Source: Tretioscincus oriximinensis (taxonomy: Eukaryota; Chordata; Lepidosauria; Squamata; Gymnophthalmidae). From it: DNA of 64,000 nucleotides. Position 1 is the stretch's first letter. Every line of letters starts with the position of its first letter. A program made the translations under genes and the position numbers. The notes under the pieces are model-generated. The model saw only the letters and a program-made list of their open reading frames with translations. It did not search any database and was not told the DNA's origin. The DNA is taken from the NCBI GenBank assembly GCA_022410635.1, contig JAJVDF010000137.1, forward strand, positions 1,147,807-1,211,806. The letters are read 5' to 3'. Below, in pieces: positions 10,898-64,000 of this stretch.

Positions 10898-11514
10898 CCA
10901 AACATTTGTTGCATTTGTATTTTGGTGAGAAGTCTTATAATAAGTTGTAGGAATCATCACAACGTGGTAGTCCAAGATCTGGCTGCCTTACGAAGCTTGC
11001 AGGCTCAGTCTTGGCCATCTCAAAAGGAGGGATGGGGAGCTACTGCCTTCTGTACCCCACAATCTGTCCTGTGTTCTGAATTGCCTGGATGTGTCCAAGG
11101 CGCCTTTGGGAAGAGCTCCGTCCCACCAGTGGGCGATGTCCTTTGCATGCAAAAAGTTCTAGGATAAAGCTGTTAAAGGGAATATTTTTTTCATGGAACA
11201 GGTCCCTGGCTGGTGTGTGGGATGCGAGGCAGAGGGAGGTGGGTGGGGCCAAGGACTTCTCTTAGATTATTGCGTTCTCATGTCACAGATTCTGGCATCT
11301 TTCCAGAAAATGGGAAAGATGTTGGAGGCCGGCATGATGGTGACGCTGAGCACAGGTTTCTTAAGATTAACTGGGACATGAGATAAGCTTTACTGTCGCT
11401 GTTAGTATTGAAAACATTTCAGACTTTTGGTCCTCTCTGAACTCTTTGGATCACATTCCCAAATAAGGGCTGCTTGCCATGCGCTGATGCAGAACATCAA
11501 AAGCCCTTGCCTGG

Positions 11515-11600
11515 GCCATGAGCTCATGTTCCAGAATATGGCTCAAAACAAGGCTCCTATTCTGAGATACAGCCCAGGATAAGGCACAGTGGGGACAAAT
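11515..11600 (+). repeat. Right half of a palindromic MITE
   Basis: ggctcctattctgagatacagcccaggataaggc then acagtggggaca matches the 3' half of the family; the left half is absent. Confidence 0.55.
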
Positions 11601-11989
11601 AGAAATAGAAACAACCCCAGTCAGTGAGCCCTCAAATCAGTGGGACTTTAGACAAGATCATGAAAACACTTAGCAGTCCACTTGTCCTAAACGGCTTAAT
11701 CCGGCTAAGAATATTTTCACCTCATTTGTGCCCCAGAGTTTGTGCTTTCTGCTGCATCATGCTAAGGTGGGCGTGTTTTGCATACACCAAGGACTTTGTC
11801 TTCCTGCTTGGGACTTTTCCTCCTGTGAACACCCAATCTAAGGAATCTAAATCTGCTTGTAATTCTAAACAATCTTTGCCAACCTCGGGCGCACAGATAA
11901 TGCAAGGGACTAGCAAACTCTCACCAGTGAAAAGGTCCAGTTAAAACCTCGGTTCCTGCACTGGGGTCCCCAACACAAAAAAAAACATA

Positions 11990-12590
11990 GAAGGGACTTC
12001 CAGGCTGATGGGGTCCAACCCCCTGCTCAATGCAAGATTCACTGAACCATCCCAAACGGATGGCTGCCCAGACTGTTTGAAGACTTCCAGTGAAGGCGAA
12101 CTCACCACCTCCTGTGGCAACCAGTTCCACTGGTTTATCAAGATTACTGTCATAAAGGTTTTTTTAAATATCTAATCTAAATCTGCTTTGGCACAGTTTC
12201 ATCCCATTGTTTCTAGTCCTTCCATGTGCCAATGAGAACGAAGTTGATCCCTCTGCTCTGGGAAAAGCCCTTCAGGTATTTGTAGGCAGCTATCAGGTCT
12301 CCTCTCANTCTTCTCTTTTGCAGACTAAACACCCCTCGATCCTTTAACCCTTCCTCATACTTCATGGTTTCCAGACCACTCGCCATCCTTGTTACTTTCC
12401 TGGCAATCTCTATAGTTTATCAATGTCCTTTTTAAGTTGGAGTGGCCAGAATTTAACACTGTATTCTAAATATGATCTGACCAAAATACTATAGAGAAGA
12501 ATAACTTCTTCATGTGATTGAGATTCTATGCTCCTCTAAATGCATCCCAGGATTGTGTTTGCCTTTTTTCACCAGGTGCACCATTGATGT
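11990..12590 (-). mobile_element. CR1 LINE 3' fragment, ATTCTATG-tail lineage
   Basis: Reverse strand reads the C-terminal reverse-transcriptase end and tail: gacttccaggctgatggggtcc, cccctgctcaatgcaagattc, gaactcaccacctcctgtgg, then tatcaggtctcctctcantc. Same lineage as 37738-38513, diverged and frame-broken. Confidence 0.75.
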
Positions 12591-13236
12591 GTTTGTGTGT
12601 GTCACTTTTTTTTGCACTTAAAGGTGCAAAACTCTATCCCTACCTTTTTCTGCGGATGAAAGATGGAGCAACCATACTGGTGTCCCCATACCATTGCCTC
12701 TAAGCCCCTTTGAAGCCCCTGTGTTGGGCAAGTCCGCCAGCATGCTAAAGANTCACAATTCCCTTTCTGCTCTTGCCTGTGCCAGTGCAGAAGGGCCCTG
12801 TATGCACTCAGTCTATTTCCTTGAGGATTTGAATATAAATAGCACNTGCTATTACCTCCACCTCTTCTGACCCCAGATACCACTTCCTTTTGGTTCCTTT
12901 NCCCTCTGCACCGCCCTGTGCTCCATTGTCAACAAAACAAGCGTGTTCAGTTCTATTCGGCAGGTAAAATAATATTGTTTTGAAGCTTCTTGTTGAAGGC
13001 ACAAGGTTGACCATGGGAAAAACGAGGCTTCCGTGATACTTATCCACCCAGCTGACACATTTGCACTCAAGGGCTTTCTTTTCTGGGGGAAGCATTCCAG
13101 GGCCCCGTGGGGCTTGCTTCCGACTTAGGAGGCATCGCTAAGAACCCCTCTGCTCCATGTCACNCACGAACAGGGGAACAGTCCAAGCGATTAGCAGGAA
13201 AGGAGCTTCTGCACTTGTATATCGCTTCACAATTAG

Positions 13237-13500
13237 AAGCACCATGGTGCAGAGGTTAAGAACATCGGTGTTTCAGCAGAGATCTTGGTATTCAAAGCCC
13301 TGTGTTGGCCATGGAGAGAGGTAAGNGCCCTCTACTGGCCTTAGCTTCACCAATTCAGCTGTTCAATCGCAGTGGAATTTGCGAGTAGATAAATGAGTAT
13401 CACCACAACGTGGTAGAAAAGATAGAANAGATGTAAGCCTTCTGGTGGAAAATAACCTTATAAGCTGCTCAGGGGATAAAAACCAGGTTCTTCTTCTTCA
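13237..13500 (+). mobile_element. tRNA-derived SINE copy
   Basis: Head caccatggtgcagaggttaaga, B-box-like region ggtattcaaagccctgtg, then gccctctactggcc and a body ending gaagatagaatgtaagcc-like text and ttcttcttc tail. Related copies at 22667-22925 and 54905-55130. Confidence 0.65.
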
Positions 13501-13904
13501 CGATCCCCTAAATATTCCAAAACCAGTCTTGCACTTACATACACTTGCCTTCTGCAACCCTGCAGGAAAGACACATTCTGTATTCTAGGCCTCCTTGGTT
13601 CTTCTCCTTTGCTGCAATTAGTATTCTTTTTTAAAGTGTGTTTTTGCCCACTTCCCTCAAGGGAAAAAGCAGGCGTGGGGAGGCTAAGAGATGTGCTGAG
13701 GGGGGCTCCAAAAGGCCTCCACTCCATTCCAATCCGTGGCAGGGCAACAGAATCAGTGTTTGTCTCAGCTAACACAAAACCTAGTTAGTTGCCACTCTGG
13801 GTGGCAGCCAGGTATGTAGAACACAGGTGGTCTAGAATATAGCAATCACCTTTCCTGTTCCTGGGTTAGAGATGTGCAAATGGCAGGAAATTTGTCAAGT
13901 CATA

Positions 13905-14185
13905 TGGATAAGAACATAAGAGGAGCACTTTTGAACCAGGCTGGGGTCCATCTAGTTCAGCCTACTGTCCCACACAGTGGCTCATCCACATGCCATTCAG
14001 GGGCTGCCATAATCTGTACCGGCGTGCACATGGCAGGTCATAAGAGNAGTCCCGCTGGGTCAGAGGCCATCTAGTCCAGTCTTCTGTCTCATCCAGTGGC
14101 CCATCAGTTGCACCTGGACAGTCTGAAGCAGAAGAAGGCAACCCCCTCACCTGTTCTTGGCATCCTGCAAATGATTTTTCCCGCC
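13905..14185 (-). repeat. Two reverse CR1 tails in tandem
   Basis: taagaacataagaggagcac ... ccatctagttcag, then a second start near 14040 (ataagagnagtcccgctggg ... ccatctagtccag ... cagttgcacctggac). The MITE core phrase gctgccataatctgtaccgg lies between them. Confidence 0.6.
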
Positions 14186-14339
14186 TGGGTTTGTCGTGTG
14201 TTGATATCACCCATTCCTACATCTTTCCTGCGTTGTTCTTTATACGTCTTTCCTAAATAATCCTTAACAAGTTATAGGGGCAGCTTGCGTGCCAGTGTGT
14301 GTCTTGTATGGATGAAACAAAAGCAAAAATAGTAAAACA

Positions 14340-14500
14340 AACTGTGAAATACCATTTGCAGGGAGTCGAGAACAGGTGAAGATTTTTTGCCTTCTTCTGT
14401 TCTGACTGCCCAAGTGCAATTGGTGTGTGAGAGAAGCCTGGACTAGCTGGGCTCCGTCCTGATTCAACAGAGCTCCTCTTACGCTCTTATGTTCTTAAAC
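14340..14500 (+). repeat. CR1 3' tail
   Basis: gaaataccatttgcagggag, agtgcaattggtgtgtgaga, gagctcctcttacgctcttatgttctta. TTATGTTC-tail lineage. Confidence 0.65.
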
Positions 14501-16259
14501 CACTTATGGATCCGACAAGCTAATGTCCTGGTTGTGCGCTTGGAATCACCGGGCTTGATGACATCCAGCAGCAGACCCTCCAGGGGTAAGCAGGGTTTCC
14601 TACCATAAACCTCTTGGCAGGCCTCCAACTGAATTGTGGTTCAATTTGAATTATAGGTCCCAATGTGGGATAGCAGCTTTAAATTAAAAAAATAGACAAA
14701 CATAGGGAGGTTTTCTAAAGCTTGCCTTTCTTTCTTTCTTTGTTTTAGGACTCTTTTCTCCTCCACCTTCAATTTCATGGTGTTAATACGAGGCACCTGC
14801 CATCCTTTATCATCTTGGACTAATGCATCTAAGGGATAACACAGGTAATTCCAAATCTGTTTTCTCTCTTCCTGGCTTCCAGCACTCTGGCTTTCTTCCT
14901 TTACTCCTCTTTTCGTACTCATACACATACCATGGTCCCTTAAGGAGATAAGGGAAAAGACGTGTCTCCTAATTCTTTCTTAGTTCTTAGGTTTGTCTGC
15001 TGATATTCCTCACATTACAAAAAGCCCCATTATTCACATTCCTGGTAATCCGGTTTAAGAAACCCAGAAGTCCACTTGGTCGCACGGGAAGAATGGTAAT
15101 CTGGATCCAATCTGTACTAAGATCTGTTAGACTACTGTCTCTTTGGGATTACATAGCGGCACATTCAGACACCGGTTGGATCTAAGTGAGTGTGGCTGCA
15201 AGGGACCATGCATTGAATCTGCATTGTAGCCTGTGTTAGCTCCATCCTAATGCTGCCCAGCCTGCTTAATGCGGTTGAGCAAAGGCATAGCTGAACCAGA
15301 TCCAATCAAGGGAAGATGCTAGACAGGGCTCTTGCATTTGGTGGTTGTAGAAGGCTATCAGTTCATACTAAGGGCTCCTCCAGATAAGAAGAAATTGCAA
15401 GTTCTTCTATAAATCCCATAATTACTCCTCACTGGCACTGTTTTAGGACAGTCCTGGGCACTTTCCTCACCTGGTGGTTCTTCACATTCTTGTTCCTGTC
15501 CTCAAATACCTGGATGTTAGCAAGTGGCCACCCACTTCCCTAGTCCTTTCCCTCCATGCTTGCTAACATCAGGGTATTTTAAAAGGAGGATTATAGAGTG
15601 AAGACCTGGTGGACAGTGGTAAGGAATCAGTATTGTAGAATACCCAACATCAGAACTGAATGGTCCATAATACCTCGCCTATAAATCCTGGAANTATATT
15701 GGGCTGATGACCAATTTCTCTGTTTATTCCAATGTAGCTCCAAGAGAAATGCAGGTTTCTACCATCTCTGGAAACAGCCTAACTCCATCCCAGGACTATG
15801 ATGCTCAGTGTTAGCTGTTTTATCATTTGCACATGAACTTTCAAAATGACATTTTGAATCCTATTTGCATTCTACTTACCTGCAGGCTGCCGTCCCGATT
15901 TTGCAGGGCAGTTTTTCTTCATAGCAACCATTACACCCGCTAAGTTTTTTTATTGCTCCTGAATGGAAAACAAAGGCCTGTATGAGTTAAGGTCTTCTTG
16001 GCTCCAGACGCTTATGGCTATTTCGTGGGTGGCTGGGACTCTTCTAGCAGGCAGCCCCTGAATACTGGAGTTTCCTCTGTCACCATGCAATTGATAATGT
16101 ACTGTTCAGCTTTAATTTTTAAATTGTGCAACTATCATACAGGCTTTGACTGCAAAAGAAGAAAACAGAATTCATCAGCATGAATGTTCATTAAGACAGA
16201 GGTGAATAATGACATTATGGAGGACACTGGAAACTCTGATGAGAAGCATTCAGGTGCAA

Positions 16260-16790
16260 CAGGATAGATAATCCACATTTAGGTGACTCTGCTCTGGATT
16301 GTATCCATAGGGCGCTTGTTTATTCCTGTGTTTACTAGTGCTCCTGTTTATCAGCACACCGGGCTAAATTCCTCTTGTTCATACCTTTATAGTATATTCT
16401 GCATTTTGACGTTTTGTCAGCTGCTGACATGCGTGATTTTCCGTGCATGTGACACTATCTTCTATCTGCAGATTGTCAAGCGGTCCAGAAGTCCCTCCCC
16501 ACAAATGCTATTGGATAGTTTGCTGTCAATCTCAGATCCTTTTACCCCCTCAGTTTCTTGCCAGAACTATCCACACATCACAGCTTTTCCTCAATAATCT
16601 TATATAGCAATTTGACAGTCGCTTTTCCTGGTAAACCATTGATCTGGTGTATTGGTTCCAAAGCCCCAAATCTGAGAGTGTATGTAGCAATCTGGTGTAG
16701 CAAATGCAACAGAAATTTGACTTGCAAGTGGATTATTGACCTTACCTGGATGCTGGACCTAACTGGCACCCAAAACCAGCTAACATACTA
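16260..16790 (+). repeat. Unclassified dispersed repeat, copy A
   Basis: Shares long collinear pieces with 30540-31030: tccctccccacaaatgctat, attggatagttt...ctgtca, caaatgcaacagaaatttga and acttgcaagtgga followed by ttattgacc. No protein motif or terminal repeat recognised. Confidence 0.6.
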
Positions 16791-17859
16791 GAAACATCCC
16801 TTCCACAAGCCTATCCCCATGTCTCCAACATAAGGGACAAGGCCTAAGGGTGCGGAGTCTCCCTTAGACCAATATAACACCTCATAATTTGCTTGCTGGG
16901 ATGGTATAGCAGCTAGTGTAGAACCACCTGTTGGTATAAAGTAAGTAGGGACTCTTCCATGTTCTGTCACCCACCTGTCCTCCACAGAAGTAGGCAGAAT
17001 GGGCAACAGTCCTACCCAAGAGCCTGGCAGCCCTGGTGATTTACTTGCCTTGCCCTGGTAGGAAGAAGGGTGGTTCTTTTACTATCCACAAGCAAAGACG
17101 ATGGCAGGGGGGGCCTTTGTTGTGGGCAGCCCGGAATGCCGGCTTCTTGCTCATGAACATGGACGTCCCCAGTGTAGGAGGACTGACGCATTTTAGCGCA
17201 TATGAAGCGAGGCTGGGATCTGAAATGCCACAAACGTCAGTGTCCAAAGGATTGCCACACTGCACCACAGAGTGTGTGCCAGGCGTGTTCAAGTTTGTCT
17301 CCATGGTGATGCCACCTGAGTGGCAGGTAAACATCTCACCACAGAAGGTCCTCGATTAAGATCATCCTCAGGAGACCTGTGGATGAGCAGGAAGTCCATC
17401 TTGTCTGATTAAACCAGTTGTCCCTGCTATGTCAGTTATGTTCATTAACACACCAGGGTGGGAGCCAGGTAGGGATAAAAAGATTTTGGAGGGAGCACAA
17501 TGCTTAAAAATAAGGTATTTTGTTTTATTTTTGCATAATAAAAACCTCAGTCACTGAAAACAGGAGCTCTAGGAGAGGAAACAGAATTAAACGTATCATA
17601 AAAGGCAGTCTTACAGGTCGCTGATCAGAAGCATCTGATACCCAAGTATCTTCTTGTCTCTTTGGGTTCATCTACAGTAGTTACCAGATAAAATTCAGGC
17701 TTGAAGTTTATACCTTTGATGGCTGTAGAAGAGAGGCATTTTTACCAGGTGCAGCCTCTAATCACGTTTTCATACCCATGAAAGAGGCAAACTTCTGTCC
17801 CGGATTTTATCTGGTAACTCAAGTCACCTAAGTCTTCAGATGGCTTAGTGTGAAATATA

Positions 17860-17931
17860 CTGCTCCAAGCAATTAAGGGAACACTTTAATATAACATGTT
17901 ATGTTAGTGTTCCCTTAATTGTTTGGAGCAA
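17860..17931 (+). mobile_element. Short mariner-like palindrome
   Basis: CTGCTCCAAGCAATTAAGGG is mirrored by CCCTTAATTGTTTGGAGCA, flanked by TA dinucleotides. The 72-bp unit is a fold-back with almost no unique interior. A relative sits at 59160-59233. TA flanks suggest Tc1/mariner movement. Confidence 0.7.
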
Positions 17932-17934
17932 TAT

Positions 17935-18065
17935 GCATCCAATTGACAGGCAGATCTGAGGGTAACCAACAATAAAAGCAAAATTACCAAACTGACACAT
18001 TAAAACAGTATCCATAGGTAGGGGGAATTTCATCAGCCAAAGGCCAGGCAAAAGAGGTGCATCTT
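17935..18065 (-). repeat. L2-like LINE 3' fragment
   Basis: tctgagggtaaccaacaataaaagcaaaatt ... catcagccaaaggccaggcaaaagaggtgc resembles the reverse of L2 ends, and matches 18580-18665 closely. Confidence 0.5.
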
Positions 18066-18533
18066 CCAAGAGGACACAATGATGGTGACTGACACATGTC
18101 AAGGGAGAGACTGTTTCCATAGTTTGGGGGCCATAGTTTGCATCCGCCTGGATTTTCTCTTCCATATTGTTTGGTGGGTTTGTCAGGAGACTGCGGTTGC
18201 CATGGAGCAAGAAATATTTGGTTGTGCCCATATTGAAAATGCGCTTACCCAGGCTAGTTGCTATCATTCCCTCTTTCGGAAGCAAATTTCAATGATTGAT
18301 GGACTCTCTGGAATGAAAATATCTCTACCTTCGTCCATCCTAACTCACCTGCCCATCAGCTTTATACCTACCCTGTGCATGATTTTATACACTTCAGTCA
18401 GGTCCCTTCTTAAATGCCATCTGAAAGTTGGCATTTAACAGAAGGCTGCCAATTTTATCACCAGGGTCTCCCTGGAGTGGCTCCACTCAGCAGTAAAGTG
18501 AACTGTCTGGAACTGTCTAGTCTGAGCCACAGC

Positions 18534-18670
18534 ATTTATTTATATGTATTTATACTTATACTCTGTCCTATACCTGGAGGTCTCAGGGCAGCCAACAATA
18601 AAAGCAAAAATACAAAATTGGCCTATTAAAACATTTCCTCAACCAAAGGCCAGATGAAAGAGGTGTGACG
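18534..18670 (-). repeat. L2-like LINE 3' fragment
   Basis: tatactctgtcctatacctggaggtctcagggcagcc followed by aacaataaaagc and accaaaggccagatgaaagaggtg; reverse orientation. Confidence 0.55.
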
Positions 18671-18675
18671 TCAAG

Positions 18676-19160
18676 GATAAGAACATAAGAGAAGCCCTGC
18701 TGAGTCAGGCCAGAGCCCATCTAGTCCAGCCTTCTGTCTCACACAGAGGCCCACCAATTGTACCTGGGCAGTCTGAACAGAAAAAGGCAAAATCTTCACC
18801 TATTGTTGACTTCCTACAAATGGTATTTCACGAGTACTGCCTGTTGCTCCATCTCAGAAGCAGGATCCATCCCAGTAGCTCTTTATAGCCTTGGTGTCCA
18901 TGAACTTGGCTAATCGCCTCTTAAAGCTATCCAGGCTGCTAGTTACAACCACCTCTTCTGGAAGTAAACTCCAAAAGCTGATGACCCTCTGGGTGAAAAA
19001 ATACTTCCCCTTGCCTGAATACAGGGATCGTCTGGGGCAACCCCCTAGGAGGGCCTGCCTCGGGCTCTTACACCACAGGTTCCACACAAGTGGGCAACGG
19101 CAGAAGCACCAGGGATATCTGGCTTTGAACCAGTGTTTGCCCCTGGAGAGAAACAGATTT
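18676..19160 (-). mobile_element. CR1 LINE 3' fragment, TTATGTTC-tail lineage
   Basis: Starts taagaacataagagaagccc and runs into the C-terminal coding end (minus-strand residues such as GKYFFTQRVISFW and LLPEEVVVTSSLDSFKRRL). It ends about 100 bp before the first NPAS2 coding exon. Confidence 0.8.
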
Positions 19161-19284
19161 AGGAACAGCAACTGCTGGTTGGTGAACTTGTTGCCTTCCT
19201 ATTTACATGATTTCTGTATCTCCAGAAAAATGACCCATGTTGTTCTGCTTCCATTCCAGAACACCACATTGTGTAAACGAGCTG

Positions 19285-62815
<43,531 letters not shown>

Positions 62816-63231
62816 GCCCTAGAGCGCTAGAGAGAGGCTGGCGGCAACCGTGGCCACAGAGGCTGAGCGGAGCAGGAGGGAGCAGCCGTGAAAGGCGAAG
62901 GAGCTCTGCCCCTGGGCCTGGGGGTGAAGTGCCCCAAAAGAGGGAGGCGTCCCTGGAGNAAGCCGAGAGGCACTGCTGGAGTTCCTTGCACTTGGAAAAA
63001 ACGACTAGCAGCCCTTCAAAGGCCCACAAGGTGCAACGAGAACACCTGCACCTCGGGATGGAGAAGGAGGAGCAGAAAGAAGGACGTGCCGATGGAGATG
63101 CCTTCCCTGCTGATCCAGGGCCACAAGCAGAGGATGCTATAGGCTCACCTGGAATCCAAGCCAACGTCAGTTTTGCCCCAGGAGGCAAAAGCTCATATTT
63201 AGGTGTTTGCCACTTGGATGAGCTGTAAAAC

Positions 63232-63300
63232 CACAGATATTTATAAATATATATTATTACATTAATGCATATTTATAGATATATGGTATGTGGATTTCTA
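63232..63300 (+). promoter_or_regulatory. AU-rich element candidate in 3' UTR
   Basis: An AT-rich stretch in the untranslated region holds two ATTTA pentamers within TATTTATA contexts. Such elements often shorten mRNA half-life, which would suit a rhythmic transcript; only the motif is seen here. Confidence 0.4.
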
Positions 63301-63399
63301 CCTTGCAGGTGGATTGCTTGAAAAAATCATACAAAACCAGACGAGTTTATAGATTGGTTTTGAAACAGGAAATTGGACGCCTGTGTGCAGGGAGGCAGC

Positions 63400-63880
63400 A
63401 AAGTCTCTTTCTGATTATGGCTCATTGCAGGTCTTAGTAAATCCAGATTAACTTGATCTGGATTAGCTACAAGACTGGGGGAATGGGTGCTCTAACGCTG
63501 GTACCTGCTGGTTGCAACTGACCAGCTTCTGCTGCTCGCTGCTGGTTCTGAACCCTCTCCAGCTACCTCCACGTTGGCTTCAGAACCTCATAACCAGGCA
63601 CAACATGGGCATCGTAGGGCAGGCGGAGGAGAGGCTGCTGCGTTGCTGGATGCCTTTTGCAACCGAGCAAATCTAGTGTACATACATACACCTGGCTGCT
63701 TAATCTGGATCGGGCAGTGATAGCACAGATGTAGACCTGACTAATGTGCTCTACCACTAATCCACTTGGAGGGCCCTAAGTACAGAGCTGATCCAAATTC
63801 CTGCTTGTTCCATGCAGATGACATGGATTAGTGAGCTCCTTAAACTGGATTACCAAGGCGGCGTACAAAGGGCCTGGTCA
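63400..63880 (+). repeat. Dispersed repeat inside the NPAS2 3' UTR
   Basis: taaatccagattaacttgat, ctggattagctacaagac, gcttaatctggatcggg, ccactaatccacttgg and aaactggattaccaaggcgg echo the family seen at 45810-46010. Inverted TAATCC/GGATTA motifs suggest a fold-back unit; exact ends unclear. Confidence 0.45.
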
Positions 63881-63971
63881 TGGATGCTGAAATTCACTGT
63901 GAAGCATTCTTTCAGCACAGACGAAACCATCCCCGTCAGCAGGTAACGGCCCCCCAACTGTGGCTGTGTCT

Positions 63972-63979
63972 TGTACATA
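63972..63979 (+). promoter_or_regulatory. Pumilio-type motif (TGTACATA) in 3' UTR
   Basis: TGTACATA matches the Pumilio recognition element UGUANAUA. It lies outside the recognised repeats near the window end. A single 8-mer can occur by chance. Confidence 0.3.
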
Positions 63980-64000
63980 TTCCTCATGTAGAGAATCCTT

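Larger units (their letters stand above)
1..19259. other. Upstream region or NPAS2 intron 1, no supported host exon
   Basis: In vertebrates the first NPAS2 exon is non-coding and far upstream, so this stretch is probably intron 1, perhaps with some upstream DNA. I found no CpG-rich promoter-like segment and no coding exon. It holds the repeats listed separately. Stretches where I recognise nothing are about 415-2085, 3320-4430, 4660-5130, 11170-11500, 12600-13230, 14500-16260 and 16800-17850. Confidence 0.55.
62816..64000 (+). other. NPAS2: NPAS2 3' UTR (start; runs to or past the window end)
   Basis: Begins after the stop codon. The first 400 bp are GC-rich and unassigned; 63232-63300 is AT-rich. 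A dispersed repeat with paired TCCAGATTAA/TTAATCTGG-type motifs occupies about 63400-63880. No AATAAA or ATTAAA was found before 64000, so cleavage probably lies beyond the window. Confidence 0.7.

Noticed and set aside
17036..17359. Overlapping frames of about 100 codons on both strands
   Set aside because: No similarity recognised, no splice context, and both strands open equally, as expected by chance.
1..19259. A search for the NPAS2 promoter and first non-coding exon
   Set aside because: No CpG-rich segment or supported exon was found; vertebrate first exons of this gene usually lie much further upstream.

Overview
This window is nuclear DNA of a vertebrate, most likely a squamate reptile and possibly a gecko. 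One recognisable host gene, NPAS2 (neuronal PAS domain protein 2, the CLOCK paralogue of the circadian clock), lies on the + strand with a typical vertebrate exon/intron structure. The repeats point to squamates: Sauria-type tRNA SINEs, two CR1 lineages with different 3' tails, L2-like LINE ends, Penelope-like elements and several short hAT- and Harbinger-like elements. The species call is an inference from this repeat content. Many isolated single Ns are scattered through the window and cluster in young repeats, so they look like masked ambiguous bases rather than gaps.

Positions 1-19259 hold no coding exon I can support. They are probably NPAS2 intron 1 and/or upstream DNA, and consist of decayed repeats and unassigned sequence. 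The NPAS2 start codon is at 19285, in a 57-bp exon. Twenty coding exons follow: 19285-19316, 20153-20307, 20804-20895, 26791-26880, 30246-30366, 31420-31533, 32298-32416, 33631-33713, 40518-40624, 45379-45526, 48382-48463, 51875-51998, 53457-53566, 55184-55270, 55479-55637, 56641-56859, 57693-57928, 59635-59727, 60783-60990 and 62645-62815. All junctions are GT-AG and all phases match. The joined reading frame is 2550 nt (849 residues plus stop), against 824 residues in human NPAS2. In order, the exons encode the bHLH domain (exon 3), PAS-A (exons 4-8), PAS-B (exons 9-11), a Ser-rich linker (exons 12-14), a coiled coil (exon 16) and a Gln-rich C-terminal region (exons 17-21) with a 14-Gln run. 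The 3' UTR runs from 62816, probably past the window end.

The introns are dense with mobile elements, many with readable boundaries. They include Penelope-like long-terminal units arranged as near-perfect hairpins with 10-13 bp target-site duplications; a wholly palindromic MITE family with 3-bp duplications; two hAT-type families with 8-bp duplications; short TA-flanked mariner-like palindromes; a head-to-head SINE pair; and chimeras of CR1 tail with MITE core. Intron 18 holds a degenerate minisatellite of about 21 bp period over roughly 450 bp. I found no wholly new gene system. The most unusual items are that minisatellite, the hairpin Penelope-like insertions with a hammerhead-like core, the palindromic MITE family, and two lineage-looking changes in NPAS2 (a longer bHLH loop and the Gln run).
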